A stretch of 64,000 nt of DNA from CAVVSQ01 sp963848825 (GTDB lineage: Bacteria; Planctomycetota; Planctomycetia; Gemmatales; Gemmataceae), in NCBI GenBank assembly GCA_963848825.1, contig CAWKFA010000002.1:248001-312000 (forward strand). Reading direction: 5' to 3'. Both the position numbers and the translations under genes were made by a program. The notes under the pieces were generated by a model. That model was not told the DNA's origin. It worked only from the letters and a program-made list of their open reading frames with translations, and did no database searches. Shown piece by piece: positions 18,176 through 26,386 of this stretch (its first letter is position 1; every line of letters begins with the position of its first letter).

Positions 18176-19494
18176 CGGAAGCCGTGCAGCCAGGCTACCA
18201 GCAAACGCAGCCCGGAGTGGCTGGCAGCTTCGCGTACACCTTCACGGTCACGAGCCACTTTGCCGGAACGGCCAAGAACTTCGGCAACCGGCTACACGAT
18301 GCGACCACGATCACGGTTAGCTCCGACCACACTGCGGGCTCGATTTATGGCCAGACAGTAATCGTCACGGCCATCGTCAGTGCCGCGACGACTAACGTCA
18401 AAACGCCAACCGGTTCCGTCCAATTCCAGATAGATGGCACTAATTTCGGCCCAGCGATCACGGTTACCGGTGGCTCCGTTAGCTTCAACGTCGCGACCCT
18501 GTTCGCGGAGAGTCACCAGATCACGGCGACTTATGTCAGCAATTCCAGTGACTTCAGTGACATTTCCACCACAGTGGCGTACGTCCAAAACGTTGCTCCG
18601 GCGCCACTGACGATCAACGCGACGACCGACACCAAGACCTACGATTCGACGACCACGTCGTCTGCCATTCCGACTTACTCCGGCCAGCAAGGCGGCGATA
18701 CGGTAACAGGCTTGCATGAATCGTACGACAGCGCCAATGCGGGGGCGCGGACGCTGAGTGTCAACACCGGCTACACCGTCAATGACGGCAACGGTGGCAA
18801 CAACTACACGGTGGCGCTCAACACGGCCGCCGGTCAGATCAACAAGGCATCGCTGACGATTAACGCGAAGTCCGACACCAAGACCTACGATTCGACGACC
18901 ACGTCGTCCGCCATCCCGACCTATACGGGTCAGCAGGGAGGCGACACGGTCTCGGGTTTGCATGAATCGTACGACAGCGCCAATGCGGGGGCGCGGACGC
19001 TGAGTGTCAACGCCGGCTACACCGTTAATGACGGCAACAGTGGCAACAACTACACGGTGGCGCTCAACACGGCCGCCGGTCAGATCAACAAGGCGGCGCT
19101 GACGATTAACGCGAAGTCCGACACCAAGACCTACGATTCGACCACCACGTCGTCCGCCATTCCGACCTACACGGGCCAGCAAGGAGGCGACACGGTCTCG
19201 GGTTTGCATGAATCGTACGACAGCGCCAACGCGGGGGCGCGGACGCTGAGTGTCAACACCGGCTACATCGTCAACGATGGCAACGGTGGTAACAACTACA
19301 CGGTGACGCTCAACACGGCCGCCGGTCAGATCAACAAGGCGGCGCTGACGATTAACGCGAAGTCCGACACCAAGACCTACGATTCGACCACCACGTCGTC
19401 CGCCATTCCGACCTACACGGGCCAGCAGGGTGGCGACACGGTCTCGGGTTTGCATGAATCGTACGACAGCGCCAATTCGGGGCGCGCACGTTGA
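18172..19494 (+). CDS. Giant secreted protein, segment 4 (YDG repeats)
   Basis: The frame picks up GAYSFVNLAAGTYTLTEAV at about 18134, completing the SdrD-B domain broken in segment 3. An Ig-like domain (Big_3 type, 18300-18600) follows, then four YDG/MBG-type repeats with the motif KTYDSTTTSSAIPTY, one per 246 bp. It ends at 19494 because the fourth unit lacks one G (see the repeat entry), after which the same repeat text continues in segment 5. Such repeats are usually extended stalk modules in outer-surface proteins. Confidence 0.8.
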   Translation: MTEAVQPGYQQTQPGVAGSFAYTFTVTSHFAGTAKNFGNRLHDATTITVSSDHTAGSIYGQTVIVTAIVSAATTNVKTPTGSVQFQIDGTNFGPAITVTGGSVSFNVATLFAESHQITATYVSNSSDFSDISTTVAYVQNVAPAPLTINATTDTKTYDSTTTSSAIPTYSGQQGGDTVTGLHESYDSANAGARTLSVNTGYTVNDGNGGNNYTVALNTAAGQINKASLTINAKSDTKTYDSTTTSSAIPTYTGQQGGDTVSGLHESYDSANAGARTLSVNAGYTVNDGNSGNNYTVALNTAAGQINKAALTINAKSDTKTYDSTTTSSAIPTYTGQQGGDTVSGLHESYDSANAGARTLSVNTGYIVNDGNGGNNYTVTLNTAAGQINKAALTINAKSDTKTYDSTTTSSAIPTYTGQQGGDTVSGLHESYDSANSGRAR

Positions 19495-19589
19495 GTGTCA
19501 ACACCGGCTACATCGTCAACGACGGCAACGGTGGTAACAACTACACGGTGGCGCTCAACACGGCCGCCGGTCAGATCAACAAGGCATCG
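18607..19589 (+). repeat. Four tandem 246-bp YDG/MBG repeat units, the last 245 bp
   Basis: CTGACGAT-type unit starts lie at 18607, 18853, 19099, 19345 and 19590, giving unit lengths 246, 246, 246 and 245. Units 1-3 have AATGCGGGGGCGCGG-type or AACGCGGGGG text where unit 4 has AATTCGGGGCGCGC, a G-run one base shorter. That one base causes the frame break between segments 4 and 5. Confidence 0.95.
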
Positions 19590-20495
19590 CTGACGATGAC
19601 GGTAATCGACACTGGCGGCGTATATACTAGCAACCAATTTGCCGTCACGACGGCCACGGTAACAGGGGTGGGCGGCGATGGCACGCTGGCCGGTTTGAAC
19701 CCCAACAAAGATGTAGGCACACTGACGTACACCTACCTGGGAATTAACGGCACGACCTATGGCCCTTCAGGTACGGCGCCGACGAACTTTGGCTCCTATC
19801 AGGTGGTGGGCCACTACGCCAGCGACAATAACAACTACCTCGGCTGCGACAGTCCGGCCGTGACTTTCAACATTACCAAGGCGACACCCACCGTGACGGT
19901 AAGCGGTTCGGCTGCCTTCGATGGCAAGCAGCACAGCGCCATCATCAGCATCAAGGGCGTGGGCGGTGCAAGCGTGGGCGGCGGCTTTACGGTTACTTAC
20001 AACGGCTCGAGTACCCAGCCGACAGCTGCCGGCACGTATTCGGTTGTGGTGACCTTCACAAGTAGCGATCCAAATTACAGTAACACGACGGGTACGGGTA
20101 GTTTCACGATCACGTCAGGTACTGTCTCAACCACGAAACGTGCGGCAAGCCCGCCATCCATTGTTGGCGGCGCCATCTACTTTACCCAACAAGTGACGAT
20201 TTTAAACAACAGCGGTGGCACTCTCGCCGCCGGGCAACTTGCCTTGGCGCTGACAGGACTTGCAAGTAATTACAAACTGACCAGCGTGTCCGGCGGGGCC
20301 ACGATCGGCACGACAACAGGCACCGCTTCCGAGTCGTCGCAGGGCATAGGCGCCGGCGTTCCCGACGTCGTGCTTTCGAACGATCTGGGGAATGGGCAAA
20401 GTGTGACGTTAACCTTAACGTTTAAGGTCATTGGTGCCATCACCCTCTTACCACCCAACTACAATACTGTCGTGCTCCTTGGCGGACCGTTTTGA
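19491..20495 (+). CDS. Giant secreted protein, segment 5 (C-terminus)
   Basis: This restores the end of the fourth YDG repeat (MSVNTGYIVNDGNGG), followed by an MBG-like domain (19600-19880), an Ig-like domain with TVTVSGSAAFDGKQHSA (19885-20110) and a final beta-rich domain of about 120 residues. It ends LLGGPF with no PEP-CTERM, LPXTG or type IX sorting tail, so how the protein is anchored is not evident. With segments 1-4 the in-window part encodes roughly 6,800 residues. Confidence 0.8.
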   Translation: MSVNTGYIVNDGNGGNNYTVALNTAAGQINKASLTMTVIDTGGVYTSNQFAVTTATVTGVGGDGTLAGLNPNKDVGTLTYTYLGINGTTYGPSGTAPTNFGSYQVVGHYASDNNNYLGCDSPAVTFNITKATPTVTVSGSAAFDGKQHSAIISIKGVGGASVGGGFTVTYNGSSTQPTAAGTYSVVVTFTSSDPNYSNTTGTGSFTITSGTVSTTKRAASPPSIVGGAIYFTQQVTILNNSGGTLAAGQLALALTGLASNYKLTSVSGGATIGTTTGTASESSQGIGAGVPDVVLSNDLGNGQSVTLTLTFKVIGAITLLPPNYNTVVLLGGPF

Positions 20496-20514
20496 AAAAA
20501 CTTTTGATTTTTAC

Positions 20515-20543
20515 TTGACAATGCGCCTTTTGTTGAAAATGAT
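20515..20543 (+). promoter_or_regulatory. Putative sigma70-type promoter for the PEP-CTERM gene
   Basis: A perfect -35 TTGACA (20515-20520) lies 20 bases after the giant gene's stop. With a 17-base spacer it faces AATGAT (20538-20543), four of six matches to TATAAT. It sits 37 bases before the ATG of the next gene, in a short A+T-rich gap. No experimental support. Confidence 0.45.
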
Positions 20544-20579
20544 AGGTACCACAACGTGAGCGAAGGTAGCGGAGCTTTT

Positions 20580-21380
20580 ATGAACACCAAGCGATCTTGT
20601 TTGTATTCCCTATTGGCCATTGTCCTTCTCTGGGGGGGTATCACCATTCCGGCAAAGGCCGGTTCAACGCTTTGGTACAATGGCGACGCAGATGGAACCC
20701 AGCTTGGACTTACCAATCAATCTGGTAGCGGTGGCTCGATAGTTTATAATCAGTTTACCGTCACGGGGAGCGGCTGGAACATCTCGCAAATATGGTCGAA
20801 CAATGTCTTTTATAATATTAGTTTCGACGGCAATAACCTGGTTTATAACAGTACGGTTCCCGCGTCGGCGTCGCCAATATCAACGACAGCGAATTGGGAC
20901 ATCCGTACAGGCATGGTGAGCCCAGGCGGCGGCACCTCCGTGGCGTCTGGTAACTTAAGCTCAGCTACGTTGACCCCTACTGGGCTTCTGGGCTATGCAG
21001 GTCTACCTGAATACCAGCTTTCCGTATCAGGTCTCACCGGAACTATTGCTGGTGGCAACTTGACCGCCGGCAACTATTGGCTGGCCGTTTACACGGACAA
21101 TACGTATGGCGGTAACGTGGTGAATGACTTTGCCAGCACCGCCGCAAACGCGGTTGGCACGCCCACTGGCGCGAACAACGATGTATGGACGGAAGATCCA
21201 TTCGGCGTCTTCACTGAAGCCGACCCTCTGGGCAACTCTCCTGGCACCTCCGCAGGTATCGCGGGCGACCAACTCAATGCGACCCCCGAGCCCGCAACCC
21301 TCACTCTCTTCGGCCTGGGTATCGCCGGATTGGCCGGCTATTCGTGGCGGCGGCGCCCGACGAAAGTTTGTCCGGCGTAA
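20580..21380 (+). CDS. PEP-CTERM sorting-domain secreted protein
   Basis: A 266-residue protein with a cleavable signal peptide (basic start MNTKRSC, hydrophobic LLAIVLLWGG, then IPAKAGS). The C-terminus carries TPEPATL, a hydrophobic helix and SWRRR, the classic PEP-CTERM tripartite signal recognised by exosortase. The middle is beta-rich and of unknown function. The ATG at 20580 is preferred over the in-frame GTG at 20556 because GGAG lies 7 bases before it and the signal peptide begins there. Proteins of this class are surface-anchored or exopolysaccharide-associated. No exosortase gene is in the window. Confidence 0.85.
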   Translation: MNTKRSCLYSLLAIVLLWGGITIPAKAGSTLWYNGDADGTQLGLTNQSGSGGSIVYNQFTVTGSGWNISQIWSNNVFYNISFDGNNLVYNSTVPASASPISTTANWDIRTGMVSPGGGTSVASGNLSSATLTPTGLLGYAGLPEYQLSVSGLTGTIAGGNLTAGNYWLAVYTDNTYGGNVVNDFASTAANAVGTPTGANNDVWTEDPFGVFTEADPLGNSPGTSAGIAGDQLNATPEPATLTLFGLGIAGLAGYSWRRRPTKVCPA

Positions 21381-21529
21381 GCTATTCAGGCAGGCCGCCG
21401 GAATTCGCGTTTACCGCGCTGGCGCCGATGCATCAAAGCGTTAAGAATCCTCGATCGCACCTATCCTTCCGACAAACCTCCGCCGGCACTGTCAACTGAA
21501 TGTAACAGCGGACTCATTCGCGCCGCGCC

Positions 21530-21538
21530 CCATTTCTT
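21530..21538. repeat. 9-bp target-site duplication, left copy
   Basis: CCATTTCTT directly abuts the left inverted repeat of the IS256-family element. An identical 9-mer abuts the right end at 22985-22993. IS256-family insertions typically make 8-9 bp duplications. Confidence 0.9.
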
Positions 21539-22984
21539 GAGGTATTGTCAAATGTTGTGTTCCAGAATCTGGGAATTAAGCGGCGTCCTGCAACACTCCA
21601 TCCACAAAAATCCTGCCCTGGAGAAGAAGAGTCAAACGCTCCGAACCATGGAGTCGGTGCCATTTCTTCTGGGCCGCCTGGGCGAGCTTGAACATCATGG
21701 CCAGGCTGGTTTTCCTGGTGCCATTGCCCTTGGTTCTTCGGTGGCGTAGGCGTATGGTCGCAAAGGTCGATTCGATCGGATTCGTCGTCCGCAAATGTAT
21801 CCATTGCTCCGCTGGGAAATCGTAAAACGTCAGCAACTGCTCTCGATCTTTGCGGAGACATTCACAAGCCCCATCGTACTTCGCCTGGTATTTCGCCAGG
21901 AAGGTCTCAAACGCCTTGTTCGCTTGCTCGCGGGTCTCGGCCATCCAGATCTCGTGCAGGTCCGCCTTGGCTCGGGGCTGGACGCTCTTTGGCATTTTGC
22001 TGAGCACATTGGCTGTTTTGTGCACCCAGCAGCGTTGCTCCCGCGTCTCTGTGTAGACCGTGCGTAACGCTCCCCAAAAACCCATGGCGCCATCTCCCGT
22101 TGCCAACTTGGGAGCTATCGTCAAGCCACGCTGCCGTAGATCCACGAGAAGCTCGGTCCAGCTCTGGATGCTTTCGCGATAGCCATCCATGACGGCAAGC
22201 AATTCCTTGTGGCCATCTGCCGTCGCACCCATGACCACCAGCAGACATTGCCGCTGGTTTTCCGTGTCTTCCAGGCGAACGTTCACGTGGATACCGTCCG
22301 CCCAGATGTAAACATACTGCTTCCCCGTGAGGTCACGGCGGCTCCACTCCTCGTATTCCGCCGTCCACTGGTCCTTCAGGCGAACGATGACATTCGGACT
22401 GAACCCCTTGGCCTGTTCGCCGAGCAAGGTTTGCAAGGCCTCCGAGAAATCTCCGGTCGAAATCCCTTTGAGGTAAAGCCAGGGAATAAACTCCTCGATG
22501 GTTTTGCTCCGCCGCAAGTACGGGGGCAAAAGCGCCCGAACTGAACTGGACCCTTTCACCCTTGATTGGCGAATTGTCACGGACTCGTGGCGCTTGCACT
22601 TCCAGGGCCCCAGCTCCGGTCACAATCTTCCGGGCCGGCTGGTAGCCGTTGCGAACCACCAGGCGATTGCCACACTCGTCCCGCCGGCCGTCCTGCTCCT
22701 GGAGAAATCCTTGTACCTCGGCTTCGATGGCCTGCTGAAGCATCTGCTCGAGCGCCCTGACGAACCACCTGATCAAGCAGGCTGCGTCCCTCGAAATGCT
22801 CACGGAAGTTGGCGACCTCCACATCGACCGTTTCCTCTGGAATAACGCTGCTGAAAGTCGTAGTCTGGTTCATGGCGTATCCTTCCAGCCCTCGTTGGGC
22901 CAGCTGATGAAAAGAAATCACTCTCACCAGCAGGATACGCCGCTTTTTTCTCCTCCGCTAGAACACAACTTTCGAGAATACCTC
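21539..22984 (-). mobile_element. IS256-family insertion sequence, about 1,446 bp
   Basis: The terminal inverted repeats are 27 bp with 23 matches: left end 21539-21565 starting GAGGTATTGTCAAATG, right end 22958-22984 (reverse strand) starting GAGGTATTCTCGAAAG, both continuing with TTGTGTTC. A single transposase gene fills the interior on the minus strand. Length, repeats and 9-bp duplication all fit IS256. Intact ends and duplication imply a recent insertion, although the transposase frame is broken twice. Confidence 0.93.
21576..22873 (-). pseudogene. IS256-family (Mutator-type) transposase, two frame breaks
   Basis: Read from the minus strand, the protein is spread over three frames: N-terminus MNQTTTFSSVIPEE (ATG at 22873), middle part FVRALEQMLQQAIEAEV to about 22560 (frame 22333-22824), and the DDE catalytic part (21576-22580). 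Visible acidic residues are Asp in IWADGIHV, Asp in ATGDGAMG and Glu in TNPIESTF, with the CWVHK motif typical of the family. Both breaks look like single-base insertions. Unless they are sequencing errors, the element cannot make transposase from this copy. Confidence 0.88.
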
Positions 22985-22993
22985 CCATTTCTT
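22985..22993. repeat. 9-bp target-site duplication, right copy
   Basis: CCATTTCTT directly after the right inverted repeat, identical to 21530-21538. Confidence 0.9.
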
Positions 22994-23112
22994 TGGTCCA
23001 CATGCGAGCGCACCGCAAATTGGCAAACCCATCCTTTCAGTGAGTTTGCCACGCACCAGCGGCACACCAATTGCTTCATTTTTCGCAGTTTCCGTTCTTC
23101 AAGGAGACAGCG

Positions 23113-24335
23113 ATGAAAGCAGTTGTTTTTCATGGGCTCGGCGATATTCGTCTCGATAACGTCAAAGAGCCGAAGATCAAAAACGACGGAGATGCGATTG
23201 TTCGCCTGACGGCGAGCGCGATTTGCGGAACCGATTTGCACATGGTGCGTGGCACGATGCCTGGCATGAAAGCCGGGACGATTCTCGGCCATGAGGGCAT
23301 CGGTATCGTTGAAGAAGTCGGCAAGGAGGTCACTTCCTTCAAACCTGGCGACCGGGTCGTCATCCCGTCAACGATCAACTGCGGCCACTGCTCCTACTGC
23401 AATGCCGGCTATACCTCGCAATGCGATAATGCGAATCCGAACGGTCCGCAGGCGGGCACGGCCTTTTTTGGGGGGCCGGCGACGACGGGACCGCTCGACG
23501 GACTTCAGGCGGAGTTCGCCCGCGTGCCGTTGGCCAATGCTTCGCTCGTCAAACTCCCTGAAGAGATAATGGATAATCAGGCGATTTTGTTGTCGGATAT
23601 CTTTCCCACGGGCTATTTCGGAGCCGATATGGCCGAGATCAAGCCGGGCGATACCGTGGCGGTGTTCGGCTGCGGCCCGGTCGGGCTCTTCACGATGGCC
23701 AGCGCGAAGCTAATGGGTGCGGGTCGCGTCTTTGCTGTCGATCATCTTCCCGACCGGCTGGCGAAGGCCAAGGAACTCGGGGCGGAACCGGTTAACTTCG
23801 ACGAAGTCAGTCCTACCTTGTTCTTCAAGGAGAAAACGCAGGGAATCGGCGTCCTGCGCCGATTGACGCCGTCGGCGTGGACGCCGTGCAGCCCAGGAGC
23901 GGCCCGGCCTATGCGGAGTCGAAATTGCACCAATCCCAGTTCAAGGAGGAGCAGAAAGAAGTCGCCAAAGAGGGGACCGGGGCAAGCTGGTGGGGCGGAC
24001 ATTGGATACCGGGCGATGCTCCCTCTCAAGTCCTTCAGTGGGCAGTGCAGTGCCTGGCCAAGGCCGGCACCTTGTCGATCATCGGCGTTTACCCGGAGAC
24101 GATGACGCGCTTTCCCATCGGCATGGCCATGATGAAAAACCTGACGATGCAAATGGGCAACTGCCCTCACCGCAAATATCTGCCCAGGCTCATTGACATC
24201 GTCCGAACCGGCAAGCTGGATCCTGCGCCAGTTCTCTCAAAGGTCGAACCGATGACGGACGTGATCTCCGCTTACAAAGCTTTCGATAAGCGTCAGCCTG
24301 GATGGATCAAGGTGGAATTAAAGCCTGCGGTCTGA
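23113..24335 (+). CDS. Zinc-dependent alcohol/formaldehyde dehydrogenase (one frame break)
   Basis: Medium-chain dehydrogenase/reductase, cytoplasmic, NAD(P)-linked oxidation of an alcohol or aldehyde adduct. Catalytic-zinc residues appear in AICGTDLH and GHEGIGIVEEVG. The four structural-zinc cysteines lie in NCGHCSYCNAGYTSQC, and the Rossmann nucleotide site is VFGCGPVGLF. AAGGAG lies 6 bases before the ATG at 23113. Near 23850 the frame steps back by one base (first frame ends at 24105); the C-terminal part (about 23855-24335) has WIPGDAPSQVLQWAV and ends VELKPAV. The insert after the Rossmann fold (AVQPRSGPAYAESK) resembles glutathione-independent formaldehyde dehydrogenase-like proteins. 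Substrate uncertain. Confidence 0.85.
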
Positions 24336-24343
24336 ATTCCGGT

Positions 24344-24547
24344 TTACTCCAGATTCAGCCGCCTGAGAACGTTTTCGAAGCGGCCCCAGGGGACTTCCTT
24401 GGTGTCCAGCGGTACGGAGCGGCGATCGAGGGCGAGGTCGAGGACGTACATTGTCTCGATATATCTGGTTCGCTTGCCCGCCTGGCGAAGCTGCGCTATT
24501 TTCGCTTGCTCGGTTTTGAAACGCTGGGCCAGGTTCATAAGCGTCAA
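24344..24547 (-). CDS. Small conserved protein, or C-terminal part of the preceding gene
   Basis: A 67-residue charged, soluble product starting at TTG (MTLMNLAQRFKTEQAK) and ending RRLNLE. The TTG overlaps the upstream stop codon as TTGA, so it could be a translationally coupled small gene. More likely it is the natural C-terminus of the upstream protein after a frame break, because HGSDG and LTLMNLAQRF read smoothly across the junction. No recognised domain. It ends 8 bases from the convergent dehydrogenase gene. Confidence 0.5.
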   Translation of the reverse strand: MTLMNLAQRFKTEQAKIAQLRQAGKRTRYIETMYVLDLALDRRSVPLDTKEVPWGRFENVLRRLNLE

Positions 24548-25126
24548 GACTCGCGCCCGTCCGATCCATGTTCCACCTTAATGTTGCGGCAGGCGGGCCA
24601 GCTTTCGAAGAGCGCCAGGTCGTTCATTGCGATGAGGAGCACGCTGATTGGCTGATGCTCCGCCATTTCCTTGGGTTCACAACAGGGCGCCATCACATAA
24701 AGATCATGTTCGAACGGGGCATTGGCGGCCCGGTCGCATACGAAGCCGGTAAGCGTTTCGAGCAGAAACGAACCTTCCGCGCCTTCCATCGAGATGAGCG
24801 AGTCTTGCGTCGTCACCGCCATGGCGCGATCGAGCAAGACCGCGGCCAGGTGGCCGTTGGGTACCACGCGGCCCAGCTCCTCTTGCCCCAGTGCCCGCAC
24901 CCGCAGCACTGCGGGGCGCCGGCCCTGACGCGCCTCGTCCGCCGCCGCCTCGATCAGATGGTGATGGATGACGACCGTGTCGCGCATCCCCTCGGAGGAC
25001 CTTGTTGCGCAGGTAGCGGCGGCGCCAGCGCGCCAGCAGCCAGGCAATGAGCCCGCCCAGCAGGAGGCCGATGACCGCACTCATGCTGCGGCCGCGCAAT
25101 TCATCGATAAAATCAGCAAGCCCCAT
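24544..25126 (-). CDS. Membrane-anchored protein of unknown function (frame break)
   Basis: The N-terminus MGLADFIDELRGRS is followed by one transmembrane helix (AVIGLLLGGLIAWLLA) and a basic stop-transfer RWRRRYLRNK. At a run of G near 24985 the frame shifts to MRDTVVIHHHLIEAAADEA, continuing as a soluble domain with VMAPCCEPKEMAEHQ and ending at 24544. The ATG at 25126 is the only one that includes the helix. Likely single-pass with the body in the cytoplasm, since the helix is followed by positive charges. I do not recognise the family. Confidence 0.55.
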
Positions 25127-25300
25127 GGTCGTCGTTCGCCTCCGGTGATCTTTCGCTTCGCCGCAGTGGCGTTATCTTTTAATTCGTCCAGGGAAGATGG
25201 GCATTTTATCTCGGAAGCTCCCGAGGGCACACCCCCCGCATGGAGGCGCGTATAATCGCAGTATCCAGACCCCAGGAAGTTACCGATCCGGAGACTGCCG

Positions 25301-25744
25301 ATGACGATCACTTACCAACTCGAACCGGCCCTTGAACCGGGTGCGTTTATCGACCTGCTGGTGCGTTCGACCCTGGCGGAACGCCGCCCCATTCACGAAG
25401 TGGGCACCATCGAGGCGATGCTGACCAATGCCGACCTCATTGTGACCGCCCGGGACGATGGCGTGCTGGTAGGGGTGTCGCGGGCCATTACCGACTTCGC
25501 CTTCTGCACGTACCTGGCGGACCTGGCGGTGGCGGTGGATCATCAGCGGCGCGGCATTGGCAAGGCGCTCATCAAGAAAACCCACGAGGCGGCCGGCCTG
25601 GGCACCGCGCTGATTCTTTTGTCCGCCCCCAAGGCCCAGAGCTATTACCCCCATGTCGGCATGACCAAACATGACTCCTGCTGGTTCGTGCCGCGCATCG
25701 CCCCGCCGGAAATAATCGTTGATTTACGCCCCTCTGACAGGTAA
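25301..25744 (+). CDS. GNAT-family N-acetyltransferase
   Basis: A 147-residue protein with the GNAT core: beta strand VGVSRAITD, acceptor-side YLADLAVAVDHQ, and the acetyl-CoA pyrophosphate loop RRGIGKAL. Tyrosines near KAQSYYPHVGM lie where the general-acid Tyr is usually found. Cytoplasmic, transferring acetyl from acetyl-CoA to an amine that cannot be predicted. GGAG lies upstream of the ATG. The divergent membrane-anchored gene starts 174 bases away, so the gap 25127-25300 holds both promoters. The frame is intact. Confidence 0.85.
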   Translation: MTITYQLEPALEPGAFIDLLVRSTLAERRPIHEVGTIEAMLTNADLIVTARDDGVLVGVSRAITDFAFCTYLADLAVAVDHQRRGIGKALIKKTHEAAGLGTALILLSAPKAQSYYPHVGMTKHDSCWFVPRIAPPEIIVDLRPSDR

Positions 25745-25807
25745 CTTCCTTGACAATGCCGCCGATCAACGTTGGCAAGCACGACTACGCATTTGGAGCC
25801 ATTGGCG

Positions 25808-26386
25808 ATGAGAATTAGCCGCAGCCTTTTCCTCGGTTTTATTGTTCTTGCCGCCATCGTAGTTGCGGGAGTTGGCCAATCCCAGGACAAAACGCCCTGG
25901 TGGCCTGCCCCTGTCGCCGACGCCCTCACGCGCGCCGACAAGAACCGCGCGGAGCTGGAATCCGCGCTGCACAGTACACCGGCGGCAGAGCGCCCGGGCA
26001 TGGCCTTTTTGATAGCGAACATGCCGGAGCGCGATCTACAAACGCTCAAGGCCGCTTTCCTGTTGGAAAATGTAACGCTGGCCTATCGGGCTCGCCGCGA
26101 GGTGCCGTGGGGTAAAACCATTCCCGAGGACATCTTTCTCGATAATATCCTGGCCTACGCCAACGTCGATGAGTCGCGTGACCCGTGGCGCCAGCAGTTT
26201 TACGATCTCTGCATGCCCCTCATCAAGGATTGCCGGACTCCTGCCGAAGCGGCGCAGCTCCTTAACCGCACCCTGTTCCCCACGCTCAAGGTCATTTACT
26301 CCACCCAGCGCAAGAAGCGCAGCAGAGCCCGCGCGAATCCATCGAGTCAGGCAAGGCGTCCTGCACCGGCCTGTCGATTATCTTGA
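25808..26386 (+). CDS. Transglutaminase/esterase/CBM9 protein, N-terminal fragment
   Basis: The ATG at 25808 begins a signal peptide (MRISRSLFLGFIVLAAIVVAG, cleavage about VGQS), with GGAG about 9 bases upstream; an in-frame ATG at 25772 would hide the signal. A mostly helical domain follows (WWPAPVADALTRADKNR, DNILAYANVDE). It resembles the segment that precedes transglutaminase-like domains in planctomycete secreted proteins. Real sequence ends near 26320, where a one-base deletion moves the frame; the catalytic Cys lies just beyond, in the next frame. Confidence 0.75.
   Translation: MRISRSLFLGFIVLAAIVVAGVGQSQDKTPWWPAPVADALTRADKNRAELESALHSTPAAERPGMAFLIANMPERDLQTLKAAFLLENVTLAYRARREVPWGKTIPEDIFLDNILAYANVDESRDPWRQQFYDLCMPLIKDCRTPAEAAQLLNRTLFPTLKVIYSTQRKKRSRARANPSSQARRPAPACRLS

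Noticed and set aside
12100..19494. Programmed -1 frameshifting to explain the four consecutive breaks in the giant gene.
   Set aside because: All steps are of the -1 type, but no slippery heptamer with a downstream structure is evident at the junctions, and one junction is plainly a lost G in a repeat. Unrelated genes show breaks of both signs.
18607..19589. Regular spacing of the YDG repeats as a CRISPR-like array.
   Set aside because: The units are 246 bp, coding and contiguous with no unique spacers.
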